Positions 22,166 through 34,288 are shown, numbered from the stretch's first letter. The stretch: DNA of 64,000 bases from Brachypodium distachyon (GCF_000005505.3 NC_016131.3:3100001-3164000), one strand, 5' to 3'. Notes: generated from the sequence alone by a model not told the origin. Made by a program: numbers and translations.

Positions 22166-25100
22166 TGCTAGCTACGCAGTCTCACTGAAGGAGTTGAGCT
22201 CGCTTTTGCTTTCACTCTGGCTCCTTGCAGGGTTGCAGGGGAAGCGGAGGTGCTCCTAGGCTTTTGTGGAAGAGACAGTGAGTGAAGAAAGTGCACACAG
22301 AACCCCCATTAGTTTAAATATTGCGAATCCAGTCGTGAGTACACAAACCATGTGAATGAAGCTGCTCGTAATTAGTCACTCAGTCAGGGCATTTTACACG
22401 TCCAGGAGAAGAGAAATACAGAGTTTGTACTAATGCATACTTGCTTGTCCATAAAAGTATCCAAATGCATGCACGCGCATTCGTGATTTATCAAGAAAAC
22501 CTTAAAATGGAGGACGTGTTCATAGTTCTGATTAAGTAGGGTGGCCAGAAAAGAATCAACAACGACCTTTATTGACTACATTTGACCTCCTGTCGCCAAG
22601 GGCAGGAATCAGGATGAATGCACTGTACTGGCTCCATACACTCGCGCGCCTTTTTTTACTACTTTTCCCGCGCATTATTTCTGCGGTGTGCCGGTCCGTG
22701 TGTGCTGTGCTGTGCAGAGTGCAGATTTACTGCCCAGCGCTGTCCTCGAATTGAAATCTCCGGCATAAATGACCGAAACCAAATGAGCCAGCCACAGGCG
22801 GTCGTACAGTGCACTGTAGTAGTACTAGCTCAGTAGCTGCCATCTACCAATGGACAGTGGCAGGTACACGGAGTCAATTTTAACCGTGACTGTTTACGTT
22901 GCACCTACGCAGGGGACTACACGGTTCACGTTGCAGGGAGTAGTTTGGTTCAACGTTCGAGAGCCAGGCTCTCCAACACCAAGCCAAACCACGCAAAGGC
23001 CAACCACGAAAGAAACTGCATTTGGCAAATGCAATGTACGCCTACATCTACATGTAGATTGATGTCACGCATTACATGCACATAAATTGCTGTCAAAACT
23101 AGCGGTTGACACGGGCAAGGGCAAATGGGCAATGCAAACATCACACGGAACCCATGCCGGTGGCCGCTGCACGTCAGAGTGCTGATGGGGTTGGCCTGGT
23201 GCTGGCGCGAGCCACTCGAGTGGTACTACGTGCGACCGCGCGCCCGCGTGCTACTGCTACATTGGCACGAGCTTTGGATGCTCTGCGGCAAGCCTCCGGG
23301 TCTCGAGGAATGGCCAGCGCCCAAGCGCCCAGCGGGCTTTTTTCTTTGTTTTTTTGAAACAATGGGCCTCCCCGTCGATTTCTATTAGAGAAACCGCCAA
23401 CCGAGTTACACCCCCAGCCGGCGTATAGGAAGGAGGGAGAGCGGACACCGGGAGGAGGCATCGGGAAGATGGAAAGGACGGTCACGCTGCTGCTCCCCCC
23501 TTCCTCTCTCATCCATGATATCCGGCTCTGCGCAGCTGCTGCTGCCGCGGCAGCGAGTGGGCAATGCAGGCCGGCGTGATGGCCCCTCCTTCCTTGCCCT
23601 GCTCGTGTCATCTCATCTGTGGCCCTGCACGCATGCATGCCGCTCCCGTGCTTCGTCATTCGTCACCCGTTTCCCCCGAGCCCGTCCATCGATCCTCCCC
23701 TCCCTGCCTCCGTTTATTAATCAAGAAAAATTACTCAAAACCACTGCATACTCTAGTAAAATCACCTTTTTCTGAAAAAAATAAAATTACCACCACTTTT
23801 ATGGTCCGATGTAATCCCGCGCACTCCCGCGCACTGATTTCGTTATTAATCACGTTTTGACGGTAAAACTCCAACGTGGACATCTCTCCTCCTCCATTTC
23901 TTCTTCCCATCCGAGCCGCCTCCTGCCCTCCTCCGGCGAGCGCGCCTGCTGCTCCCTAGCCCCGAGTTCACCTCCCCAGACCACCTTTGAGGTCCGCTGA
24001 CCCGCGCGCCGCCATGGGAAGATGCAGCGTGGCCGGCGGAGAAGATGGCGGCGACCGTCGTCGTCGGGCATGGGGAGGAAGAAGGATGCGCCGAGGCTTC
24101 GGGGCGTTTCTCGGTGTGCCGCGTGTGCGCGCCGGCACAGCAATGCAACAGCGGCCAACGAGTTGTACTCCTCGTTCAACACGCCAGCGCCGGCGCCTAC
24201 GAGACGTCGTAGCGCTGTTGTTCCGGCGGGCTCCAAGCTAAACCAGCTGCGTCATCAGCTCCGCATAGACGTCTACTTCCTCCTGGCACAAGGAATCTAA
24301 CTGGATATGACTACGGCAACGCATGATCGATTCCTTCGTCTACGGCCGCCGTTGCTTCTCCGGTGAAATTCAGCTCCTACAGAATCTACGTGAGCCCCTC
24401 TCTCTAGCTTCTTTCCCTGACCGTTTAGGTGCCTCGTAGCTCCCTATCTGCGTAGACGTGCTCCAGCGGCTGCCGGCGAGTTGCTGCTCGTGAAAGACGA
24501 CCTCGCGCGGGGGCCATGTGGGACGCGCGCGATCCAGGCGCAGAACTGGGTCGTGCTCCGCGAGCGCGCGAAGGAGGTCCTGTTGCGCGTCAGAGAGCCG
24601 CAGCGCACAAACGAGGCCGTGGTCTGTGTGTCGTTGTGTCCGATGCCGGCGAGCTACGGGTGGACTACCTCAGGGTGTTTGGAATTGGAACTAAGCAACA
24701 TGTGCGCATCTTCCTTCATTGGCCATGGGCGTGTTTCATTTGGTCGTGGATGCGTTGGAGCAGACCGCGGGATTCCAATTAGGGGAGCTCGCCGGTGCGG
24801 GCCGCGGGAAAGTCCATTCTTGCCCACGTCAATGAGATGCCCGGATGCTCTGCTGTTGTTGTTGATGCGGCTGCGGCGGCGGTGTGGCCAGCACCCGGCA
24901 GCGGCGAGCGCCCGAGCCAGTTATCGTGGTTGGACTTTGACCATGTCCAGCGTGGCGCCACGTTGGCCTCGAAAGGTGGTCCCTATTGTCAGATTTTGCA
25001 CCAATCTGCGCTCAGTCAAGAGATCAGTGACCGGGTGGTCGTTGTCCTGAAAACTGATATAATTTGTAAAAAAATTAAAAAAAATAGTTTTCTTGAAAGG

Positions 25101-25984
25101 TTGCCTTAAACAGGATGGTTTTAGGTAATTTTTTCTATTACTGCTGGTGCCCAGAAATGGTCTCTCGATAAAACAATGGAGTGTAGTGTATTGTCGAGCG
25201 GTTGGACGTACGCTGGGGGCGCGCGGCGTGCACAGCCACAGCACCGGACACGAGATTTGACTGCAAATGTTAACAAGAAATTAACTTCATCGTGTTCGGC
25301 GCAGCAGCAATAGAGGTGCGACCACTGAAGTACTGTATTGAAGATTTGATTTGGGGGTGTGGTTAGAATGGACAGAATGTCTAACCTCGTCGGGATATTT
25401 TTAACACCCCCCAAGTACGGATTTGATTTTGAAGCCCGCGGTAAAAAGAGCTGGAACGCGCCAGCAACCCCATGCACTTTGGTTTGCTTTCGTGTCCGAA
25501 TGGAATGAAGAACAGTGTTTACGTACGTGGCGACACCGACGCCGGGGCGCAAGGGCACGCGTTCCGCCGGGCCGGGTGGAGCGTTATGATGGCCGAGCCG
25601 GGCGCCCGTAGCGGCGCCGCGAATATAATGCTCCGGCGTAAAGGATGGGATGCAAGTATGCAACACGGTGTTGCGGTGGTGCCTAGCTAGGTCCGTATAC
25701 GATGCGCGCCGAGCGTGTACTACGTGTCTGGGCACTTATGTGATTCTGTGTTGAACAAAGGCTGCACATGGGGTCATGGGACTAGCGTTAAAGGGCTTCA
25801 TGTTGACCGACAGTGATAGGATATTTTTTGGCATGAATACCCGTTCGCTTATTGTGTTTGCAAATTGCAGGTGTCAGGGGTTAAACGGACGCTTCTGTGT
25901 GTTTGGAAATTAAGTGAGCCTGGTGGTTGTTTTCTTGTGGTGGAATTATTTTCAAGATTTATTTCAGGTTTCAACTGTCGTTGT
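22166..25984. other. Intergenic, no supported gene
   Basis: Includes the DUF642 promoter and GC-rich tracts at about 23100-23700 and 23880-25000. Open frames there (for example 24481-25050 plus and 23174-23659 minus) overlap on both strands, have biased composition and match no family I recognise. Degenerate transposon or gene-fragment DNA is possible. Nothing can be named. Confidence 0.5.
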
Positions 25985-26208
25985 GGTTTCAGCGGGAGTT
26001 CCTGGATTTAATTTCGGCGTTGTCTTTTTAGTGGGAGTGCCGTATCTGTTAACTACGAGGCGCCTACGTTGATTTCGTCAATCTCAAAATGTTCGGCCGG
26101 TGGCTCAGTTTCTCGGAGGTGCTCATAGGAGTAGGGTGTGCGTGCGTGCGTTCATAGGACGAGTGTACGTGAGTGGTTGCGTCTGTACTGTGTTTCGTGG
26201 AAAAAAAA
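25985..26208 (+). mobile_element. 5'-truncated SINE, same family as 14013-14250
   Basis: It shares TCGGCCGGTGGCTCA, GGTGCTCATAGGAGTAGGGTG, the GTGCGTGCGTGCG tract and a closing A8 run with the SINE at 14013-14250, here in plus orientation. The tRNA-like head with a B box is absent or unrecognisable. Confidence 0.6.
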
Positions 26209-26619
26209 TGTAGGTGTCCGACGAGCTTGTATACATGCGCGAGTTTTGTGTCGTGCAACAAACTTAATATTTTCTCATCTCGTTTCACTATTTCCTCGTA
26301 CAACCAAGAACCAACCATTGTTGAGAACCATCTAATCAGTAGAAACGGGGGCTAGTTTCTTTGTGAGAACCATGTGCTGTTTGTGAATATCATCATCGAA
26401 CATTACAGGACATTTAGTCATCCATGCGTGCATTACGGTTTGCATCACAATATCAGATCGCGTGGTAATATAATCGGACGGTTACATGCTCGCTCTTTTT
26501 TTTTCTCTGGCTGGGTCTACGCTCTACCATGGGTCGCAACTTCAGAAACATCAGAAGGCCCCCAAACTCTGCACAGTCGAATCTCATTGTCGATCGGGCT
26601 CCGCTCATCGGCCACGCGA

Positions 26620-27047
26620 GGGAGACGGCCCAGCCCAGCCCAGTACGAACCTCTCAGACTCGGTCATCGCGACCATAGTCCAAAACCACCGCCCTTCTTC
26701 CACTCCACATTCTCTTCTCCGGAGATCAGCGGTGGGGCGAGGCCATTCTCCGGATCGGCTGCTGCTGCTTCCTTCATCACCGAGCTCCCCCCGCCGCCCC
26801 CACCCCGACAAGCACGCCTCCGCAACCTCGCCCATGCTTGCCGCCTGACCGACCCCGTTCCTTCGCCGACGACCGGAAGCAACTAGCACGCGGTGAGTCC
26901 TCAGTCCCCTGATCTATCCCTCTCCCTCTACTCGGGGCTCAAGTCGCATGGTTGTGCTCACGTGCTGTTCCTGCTGTGATCTTGTGTAGATGCCCACTCC
27001 GCCATCAGCCCATCCTGGTTTCCCGTTCCCCTAGCAGCTTCTAGCTG
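26620..27047 (+). other. Probable 5' leader exons of the F-box gene
   Basis: CCCAGCCCAGCCCA (about 26630) is followed by a CT-rich leader ending in a donor at about 26892 (CGCG|GTGAGT). A second short exon, 26990-27047, lies between TTGTGTAG and CTG|GTGAGT. The next acceptor would be ATAACAG just before 29120. This is a splice-signal-based proposal. The second exon contains a 14-codon upstream frame starting at 26990. Confidence 0.4.
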
Positions 27048-27406
27048 GTGAGTCCTTGTGGAAACTGGCCGCACTGTTTCCCTCACCCTACCGTTTTTTG
27101 TATTCTTGATTTTCCCTGGCACTTGTCTCATGAATTAGCAATTTAGGGTGATACTACATCCCGAAGGTACATTTATGATCTAGCTTCCTTGAACCAGTGT
27201 TCCCTTGTGAGATTTCCTTTTGGAAATTGCCATTTCCTTTTTTGAAACCGAAATTTTTCCCACTATTGCTGACTTATTGTGAAAAAGCCGTGGCAGGTAA
27301 TCATGGCAGAAATTATGTCAGTACTATTAAGTAGTACCCCCTTGTCAGATTACTTTTGGAAAAGTGGTGAACACCTATGCCCGTGTCCATGCATCGTATG
27401 CTATAA

Positions 27407-27470
27407 CTAGCTTGGTGACCCGCGCGACGGCGCAAGCATATTGCGCGCCTAGCAATTTGTTAAGGCACTC
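27407..27470 (-). mobile_element. Helitron-like 3' terminus
   Basis: On the minus strand the sequence reads a hairpin GCGCAA-TATGC-TTGCGC (27446-27430), then CGCGCGGGTCACCAAG, then CTAG at 27410-27407 followed by T. A GC hairpin close to a CTRR end with T outside is the usual plant Helitron 3' structure. The other end was not found. Confidence 0.4.
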
Positions 27471-28274
27471 GTGACGTTTACACGTGGACCGTGTCTAATT
27501 TTGCCAGATAGGATAGAACTCAACGTGGAAAAAGAATGAATGGAGGGAGAGCGGAATCGTATCTAAATGACGATAGCACTCTTATTTCCGAATTCCAATG
27601 AAAAGTTTTCTCAGCTTATGCGCTGCCATCGGCTGAATGGCAGGACCCACCATAAGATGATATGGCAAAAATTAAGATACATCAAAGCCATTCTGCATTG
27701 GGGCTGGCTTTATAATGATACTCGTTCATCTAAACAGATGTCTTACACAGAATGCAAAGTGTTGTCATTATCCTTCTCATGTTATAGTTCCTCTGTCCGG
27801 GTTTTTAAAGCCCACATGTGACAGGCCTTTTTTATCTCCCGTGGGTTAGGCTGGCTTGAGCTTTGCTTGTGTGTCTCCAATTCATCATTGGGGCCTTGGC
27901 GCTGGGGCGGACAGGATGCAGAATTTTTTCGATGCTTCTGTGCGTGGGCGTTCTCGTGCTCCCTTGACTCCGCTCCTAGTCTGCAGCGATTCACGTTCAC
28001 GGGATGAGGCCCGAGTGGGGGCAGATATTAGATGAGCTATGATGACATACTATATTTCCAGGCTTCACTCATTTGTTAGTTATGTTACAGTAGTACAGGA
28101 CTTTTTTTAATAATTGGGACCAGCAAGAATGTGCTTGCAGCTTGCTTGGTTTCTGCGGTGAAAGTTGGATATGACTTCAGTTCAGATGGCACTCGTACAC
28201 GTACATGCATTTTAATGCAGATACCTATTTATCAACCTGAATACGTGCTTCTGAGCATGGCGGCAATGGCTACC

Positions 28275-28965
28275 ATTTATTAAAGAAGCAAGTCCATTTT
28301 ACCACCCTAACTTATGGGAAAGTTCAGAAAACACTCTGAACTATGAAACCGGGTATTTTACCCCTGTTTCGCTGGGTTTACGGCTGTTTTGATACGTTGA
28401 CTGCCACGGTGGCATGCCAAGCCGCCCACCCCGCGCCCGACTGCCTCTCTCATTCTCTTCCCAGTTTGCTTCTTTTCCGGCAGACCCCGACTACCTCGCC
28501 ACTGCCGGAGTCAATGGGCTCCTGCTGCCGCCCTCCACGACCACGGCGCTGCGCTGCCTCCTTCTCACACTCCACTTCAACCCGAGTAGCGTCCGCATCC
28601 GCCCCCGCTCCGCCCGACGGTGAATCACTGCCACCACCGCTGACGACCTTGTGGTGCGGCAGGGTGGCCTCTTGAGGGAGCTGGAGGTCAGGGGAAGACC
28701 TGTTCCATGCGGCCCCGGCAAGGGCGTACGAGGTGGCCTGCCAGTGACAGTGTGTGCCAGGCCTGCTGCTTCGTGGCTGCTGGTGCCGCTGCCAATGGCG
28801 ATTTCTGCTGTCGCTGCTGCATCACCGCCGCCACCAGGCAGCCAAGCTTTGTGTCTGGAGAAGATGAAGCTTCTGTCCGATGCGGAGAGAGGGAGAGGTG
28901 ACTGGTTTTGAAAGTTCAGGGTGTTTTTTGAACTTTCCTAAAATGGGCTTACTTCTTTATTAAAT
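28275..28965. mobile_element. 691-bp terminal-inverted-repeat element with GC-rich interior
   Basis: The left end ATTTATTAAAGAAGCAAGTC (28275 on) is the imperfect inverse of the right end, which reads ...GGGCTTACTTCTTTATTAAAT (to 28965). The ends are 27 bp each. Inner arms also pair: GGAAAGTTCAGAAAACACTC (left) with GTGTTTTTTGAACTTTCC (right). The core (28400-28910) is GC-rich and exon-like in composition, suggesting captured sequence. It lies in the proposed leader intron of the F-box gene. Confidence 0.65.
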
Positions 28966-29141
28966 ATTAGTGACTTAAGTTTGAATTCATTGGTTCGGTT
29001 CAGCTTTTCTTGTATGTCGGTAGCATTACATTTTACTTTCTGCTAGTCATTTAATTAGATAGAAGACCTTATGTTTCTTAGTATATCTTCTTGACTTCTC
29101 TTTATATGATGATAACAGTCTACTGCTGCACGCAAAGAGAT

Positions 29142-30332
29142 ATGGAAACTAAGCTGGAGGTATCCATGTCTTCACTTACTGATGACCTGATTGTGGAGAT
29201 CCTGTCTCGGTTGCCGGTGAAGTCGTTTTGCCGCTTCCAATGTGTCTGCAAGTCTTGGCTTGCTTTCTCATCCGATCCACATTACCGCCAGAAGCTCTCA
29301 AGAACTCCATTCGGTTTCTTGTACCAAACATATGATGACGCTTCCTTCCATCTTGCCAGACTTCCTTCAAGTGACAGGGAAATCTACACAATACTTGGCT
29401 TTGTCCGTCCAGAGTGCCCCTTAGATCTTGTTGATTGCAGCAATGGCCTACTTCTTTGTTATCCTCCAGATGATAAGCCATATATCACAGTAATTTCCGA
29501 CGCCTTTGTGTGCAATCCGGCAACTCAGGAGTGGATGGCACTTCCAAAAACTGTGCTCGGACCGGCTGTGACCGAGAATGATCTCATATTGTGTTTTGAT
29601 CCATTATGGTCTCAACACTTCTATGTCTTCAACTTTCAGCGGACCCCTACTTCCGTAGATGGATACTCCACTGAAGTTAAGGTATTTTTCTCCGAGGATT
29701 CCACATGGTCTTGTTGTCTTTGGGAAACTGAAGATCTATTTTGTGGTGATTCATGCTTCATAAATGGGGTATTGTATGTGAGGCACTTCTGGGACCATGA
29801 GCTTCTGGTGCTCAATGCACCTGAAGTATGTACACAGTGGCTCAATGATAGGATCATTCAGCTTCCAGGATTTCCATACGTGCCAGAGACGTTTAATTGT
29901 TTTGATGGGTGCATTTGCCCATCGTCAGGGGTCCTATGCTATGCCCAACAGGAATTGGATGGTTATATGCTGCGAATTTGGAGTTTGGAAGACCCTGACA
30001 GGTGGGTGGTGAAGCACCGTCTAAGCATGGTCAATGTTTTTGGGAGGGACATGTTGCTCCGTGCTAATGAGGAAGGATTGTGGTATTTCGATTACGACAT
30101 CCAGGCTTTTGACTTGGAGAGGGAGCTAGTTATCCTTGTTGACAGAATTGATGATAGAAAAGGCTCATTTAGCATCAGTGCTGGAAAAGGCTCTCAGATT
30201 CAAAATATCCCAAGTAACAGCAAAATATATCACCGTCGATTCTATGTGCCATACTATGGCAAGATTCCAGCTTTTTTTCGAAGAGACGATGATGGATTAT
30301 TCAGGTTTGGAGCTTTGTGGGGCTCAGTATGA
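29142..30332 (+). CDS. F-box protein with F-box-associated C-terminal domain
   Basis: A single coding exon of 396 residues. The F-box spans residues ~10-48 (SLTDDLIVEILSRLPVKSFC, then VCKSWLAFSSDP). An F-box-associated beta-propeller-like region follows (DCSNGLLLCYP, VCNPATQEWMALP, FINGVLYVRHF, LRIWSLEDPDRW). The C-terminus ends with FFRRDDDGLFRFGALWGSV. Such proteins act as substrate receptors of SCF E3 ubiquitin ligases. ATG 29142 (METKLEVSM) is preferred. Two in-frame ATGs at 29106/29109 lie just before a good acceptor (GATAACAG, 29112-29119) and would be intronic in the leader model. Substrate unknown. Confidence 0.9.
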   Translation: METKLEVSMSSLTDDLIVEILSRLPVKSFCRFQCVCKSWLAFSSDPHYRQKLSRTPFGFLYQTYDDASFHLARLPSSDREIYTILGFVRPECPLDLVDCSNGLLLCYPPDDKPYITVISDAFVCNPATQEWMALPKTVLGPAVTENDLILCFDPLWSQHFYVFNFQRTPTSVDGYSTEVKVFFSEDSTWSCCLWETEDLFCGDSCFINGVLYVRHFWDHELLVLNAPEVCTQWLNDRIIQLPGFPYVPETFNCFDGCICPSSGVLCYAQQELDGYMLRIWSLEDPDRWVVKHRLSMVNVFGRDMLLRANEEGLWYFDYDIQAFDLERELVILVDRIDDRKGSFSISAGKGSQIQNIPSNSKIYHRRFYVPYYGKIPAFFRRDDDGLFRFGALWGSV

Positions 30333-31084
30333 GTGCTAGCTTGTATGTATTATGCCATGAGTGCTCTACTCTGTAAGCATCTTATGTGCATTACCTGTAC
30401 CAGAAGTTGTTGTGTTATACCGCTAGATTGTTGGATCTGTGTTCCGTTGGTCCGAATGGTACCTGTTCTGCCTGTCAACTCTTATCGTACTTATGTTTCC
30501 TTAATTTGGAACAACAACAAAAAACTGCATTTTAGTTCCCCTGTTTTGTTGATGTTATGAACATGTGGAGTAACATGAATAGATGTTTTGAGCACATGAG
30601 TGGAATCGTACCGATGTGGCGATGTGCACTTGTTATTTCATCAAAGTTCCCAAAGAATCATGGAACGGAACACATCAATGCTAGGCAGAATTTGGCCGCA
30701 GCCTTGTTGCTTTTCGTATTGTTGTAAGAAAAATTAGCTTCAAAGTGCATTTTTCGCAACTGTTTACTTCTCAACAAAGCTGAAAGGTGACGATGTGTGC
30801 AGCACTACGGCTCCTCATATGCCATACTGAAAGCCTAAAGCATGATTAGCAACTAGGAGTAAGCAGTAGTTAAACAAGGATCAGTTACTAATTAATCTGA
30901 CTGAACCGTATTTGTCAGTCGTGTGCCTGTTGACCCTACACCGAGAGACTGTATGTGAAAGACATTAAACGGCATGACCGTTTTATGGCCCTGAAACCTG
31001 AAGAAGGAAATCCATGTCTTTTTTCTTCTTCTTCTGTCTAGTAGGTGCGATGGGATTTGTGGCTGATAAACATTTCTATGACTA
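30333..31084. other. 3' flank of the F-box gene
   Basis: Likely 3' UTR followed by intergenic DNA. No other gene seen. Confidence 0.5.
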
Positions 31085-33556
31085 TCTATTATATACTAAA
31101 AGTAATACGACGGGTACCAAGTGAAGCCCTCACGTTAATCCACGTCACCTTCATTATTGTGGCCGTTGGATTTTAGATCCAAGAGAGGTAGAAAGCTGTA
31201 AAAAAACGTTTCGCGTTCAATCTCCTCTCACGTACGTTGATTGGTAGTTTCACGTTCGATCTCCCCTCACGTAAATTGATTAGTACATTAAAATACACGT
31301 TACGATTGATGTACGTGGCAGGAGGACACCGACCCAGTCCATGACAAGGTAATTAACGTTACAATTGATGTATGTGGCTGGAGGACACCGACCCAGTCCA
31401 TGACAAGGTAATTAAACAATCTTACCTTCATATGCTATGCACGTAATATATAATATAGATCTATTTTATTTATACCCCGTACAAAACTAGATCTATTTTA
31501 TTTATTTATATAGTAAAAGCACAATAAGTCAAGATTGAATTAGTGGAATATATTTGTTTATTTTATAATTCTAAAACACAACGAGGGACACTGAGCAGAG
31601 GCCGTTGATCATCATCATCTATATTATTTTGATCATTGGATCTTCTATCTAACAAACGTGATTTAATGAGTGCGGTATATATGATGGGCTAGCGATAAAA
31701 GATTGAAGTGGTTTATTTTGACCATTAGATCTTATACTGAGCGAAGGCACCACGTTAATCCACATCATCTAAATTATTTTGACCATTGGATCTTATACAT
31801 AATGGACAAGATTTCATGAGTGACGTATGTATGATGGGTTAACAATAAAACATCGAAGCGGTTTATTTTGACCTCTATGATACTAAAGCACAATGAGGGA
31901 TACCGAGCAAAGGCACCATGTTGATCCACATCATCTGAATTATTTTGATCATTGGATTTTATATCTAACGAGCAAGATTTAATGAGTGTGATATATATGA
32001 TGGGCTAGCAGTAAAACATCAAAGTGGTATATGCTATAATTAGTGGTAATGAAATCAAAATTTATTTTTTGGCCCAATATGTTATGATTAGTAGTAATTA
32101 AATCAATATTTTTTTATGCTATTAGGCAGTCCATATATTATGACATTTCAACATTTTTCTTTGTTTCATAGGTCATGAAAATAAAGGTAGTACAATAAAC
32201 TCCATTAGTTATACTCTATATCTATATTTTGGCAAGAATGAGATACTGATGGTTTCTTAAAGAATTATAACTCTCATTATTAACACGTAGCCCTAAATTT
32301 GAACATCGGATACTAATTGACATCGAATACGAGCGAATGATACGCTAGCAAATTAACGAGATGCACACTAATAAAGATCTATGCAAACTAAAAAAAAACC
32401 TAAATTTTAATATGGGTATCAATAGAATAATCACGTGAAACTTTAAACTCACGTTATGATTTATTACCATGAAAATTGCACCTACTATTATAGCTTGACA
32501 TAGACACGATTTACCAATGCAAACAGTCAATACATCACAATTTCCCATGTCGTATCAGGTAAAAACCAGAAGTTGGTAGGTATTCTCCACTTTAATTACA
32601 AAAACCAAGGTAACACCACCTAGAGATGTCGCATCATGCGAATTGTTTAAACCATCATACGATAAAAGCACAATACAAGGTACATCATTTGAAAATTTGT
32701 TACTCTACATATCAATATATTATTGCTAAGAAAAATGTGAATTGCATTGCACGTGGCCTCAAATTTTAACTCTGACTACTAATTTAATATCATGTATGAG
32801 TGAATTACCGGCTAGCGACCAAAACACGTCTTTATGAAATTTTGCTACAAAGTATCGTAGAGAACAAATAATTAGCTCAAATCATCTAAACTTTAATCCA
32901 AGTATCGATATTCGATAGAATAATCAAGTAAAATTTTACTCTTGCATTATGATGTATTATCACGAAAATCTCACCTACTTCAATAGGCCTGCCCAGAAGG
33001 TCACCGAGAGAAGTTCTCATGTGGAAGGATCAAGAGTGCTTCTAGGTAGATGTATATATTCATCATCAATATTTCCATGGAATCGATCATCAAACAACCG
33101 ATCCATAAATTTCACGTGTGAATTTTAATTTTTCTCTACAAATATGATGTATATCACGTGTGATCAATCATTTTAGGTAAAGACCAGCAGTCGGTAGATG
33201 ATCTGTACTTTAATTACATACACTAAACTAATGCTACCCACAAAATATCAACCAGTCTGATGCAAAAGTTAAACGACCATCCGACACACGCTCTAGCATT
33301 TAGTTATGGATTTGAATATAAAAGCACAGGCAAATGAAACATTTTGTCTCATGTTCAAAACATACTTGACTCAATATACTTCCATACTTATAGGGGTTGT
33401 GAGATTGATTAATTCTACCTTTCGAGATAGATTGACGTTGATTAATCATGTCTTTTTGTCAACCTTTCATGTAAATAACACAATAATACATATCTATCTA
33501 CGTTAGTGGGAAAATAATGATGCATGATTAAACATGTTTCCCGCGCATAACAACTA
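31085..33556 (+). mobile_element. AT-rich repeat block, possible non-autonomous Helitron
   Basis: It begins A|TCTATTATATACTAAAAG, which resembles the 5' TC end of grass Helitrons, and ends near CCCGCGCATAACAACTAG. The interior holds repeated phrases such as ACTAAAGCACAATGAGGGA, GTTGATCCACATCATCTGAA and GATATATATGATGGGCTAGC in three degenerate units (about 31570-32030). There is no Rep/helicase coding. The 3' hairpin is weak and the base after CTAG is A rather than T, so the assignment is tentative. Confidence 0.35.
31298..31414. repeat. 59-bp tandem repeat, two copies
   Basis: CGTTACGATTGATGTACGTG followed by GGAGGACACCGACCCAGTCC recurs with four differences at an offset of 59 bp. Confidence 0.85.
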
Positions 33557-33659
33557 GAGCAGCTCCGGCTTGGAATTTCATGCGAAAGAATTGTATTATT
33601 GGTTCAGGAATAGACCCCTTCTGTTTTCCAATGGAAGGAGACACGGCCCGGACACGTGC

Positions 33660-33846
33660 TCTGGCCCAACAGTGGCTCATTTCTAAACCCTAACACAACG
33701 GCAGACTGCATCTCTCGCAGTCTCGCACGCCCCCCGCTACCACCACACCTCGCAGTCTCGCTCTCGCACACGGGAGGAGGAGCACACCGCGACGGCTCCC
33801 CAATCCAGCCGTGGCGGCGACGCTGCACCGCCGCAGATCGATCTAG
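33660..33846 (+). other. Orphan promoter/5'-exon-like segment
   Basis: CTAAACCCTAAC (a telo-box motif, about 33684) is followed by a CT-rich, CTCGCAGTCTCGC-repeating leader and a strong donor GATCTAG|GTAATTTTTCG at 33846/33847. It looks like the first exon of a housekeeping gene, but no coding exons follow on the plus strand. It may be a truncated gene duplicate. Confidence 0.3.
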
Positions 33847-34054
33847 GTAATTTTTCGCTTCTCCGGTCGTCGCTTCGAGTCATTCACGCGTGCACTGATA
33901 ATCTAGATCTAGTTCTTGGTTGCCCCATCCATCCCTCTCTTTCTTGAGGAATCGAATGATATTCAAATGAGAAGGGGAAACGAATGAGCGTGTAGAGGAA
34001 GAAGTTCAGAATTGAGAAGTTGGCCCTCATTTCCTCTAGTACCAGATTAATTAA

Positions 34055-34288
34055 TTAGCGGCAGAGTAGCAGAGGCGGCTTTGGCAGTACCCTGACGAAG
34101 ATCTTCAAGAGTTTCCATGCGGCGGGGTTCGGTTGGGGTTGCCAGCGCCGGGCGTCGACGACACCTTCTTCCATCCCGCTGTACAAGGCGTTCTCCTCGG
34201 CGGCCGGTGCAGCTCCCGGCGGACGCGGCGGCGGCTGGCGAGAGTCGTCGGATCGAGGTGGGACTATGAAGAGGTAGTAAGGCCACAT
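34055..34288 (-). CDS. Small-protein family member A (unrecognised)
   Basis: 77 residues from the ATG at 34288. MWPYYLFIVPP opens the protein, a Pro/Ala-rich middle holds LYSGMEEG, and a helical tail reads AAWKLLKIFVR. The layout (hydrophobic start, GMEEG, then W-x2-x-K-I-F-x-R) matches the two neighbours at 34715 and 36536, though it is the most diverged. The codon after the tail is followed by AGG|GTACTG, the same place where both relatives have a stronger donor, so a second exon is possible. No known family or function is recognised. No signal peptide or catalytic motif was seen. Confidence 0.4.
   Translation of the reverse strand: MWPYYLFIVPPRSDDSRQPPPRPPGAAPAAEENALYSGMEEGVVDARRWQPQPNPAAWKLLKIFVRVLPKPPLLLCR

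Noticed and set aside
24481..25050. 189-codon frame in a GC-rich stretch
   Set aside because: Begins with a non-ATG codon, has competing frames on the other strand, and shows no recognisable domain.
26374..26886. 170-codon frame upstream of the F-box gene
   Set aside because: Proline- and serine-biased with no family match. The region is better explained as promoter and leader of the F-box gene.
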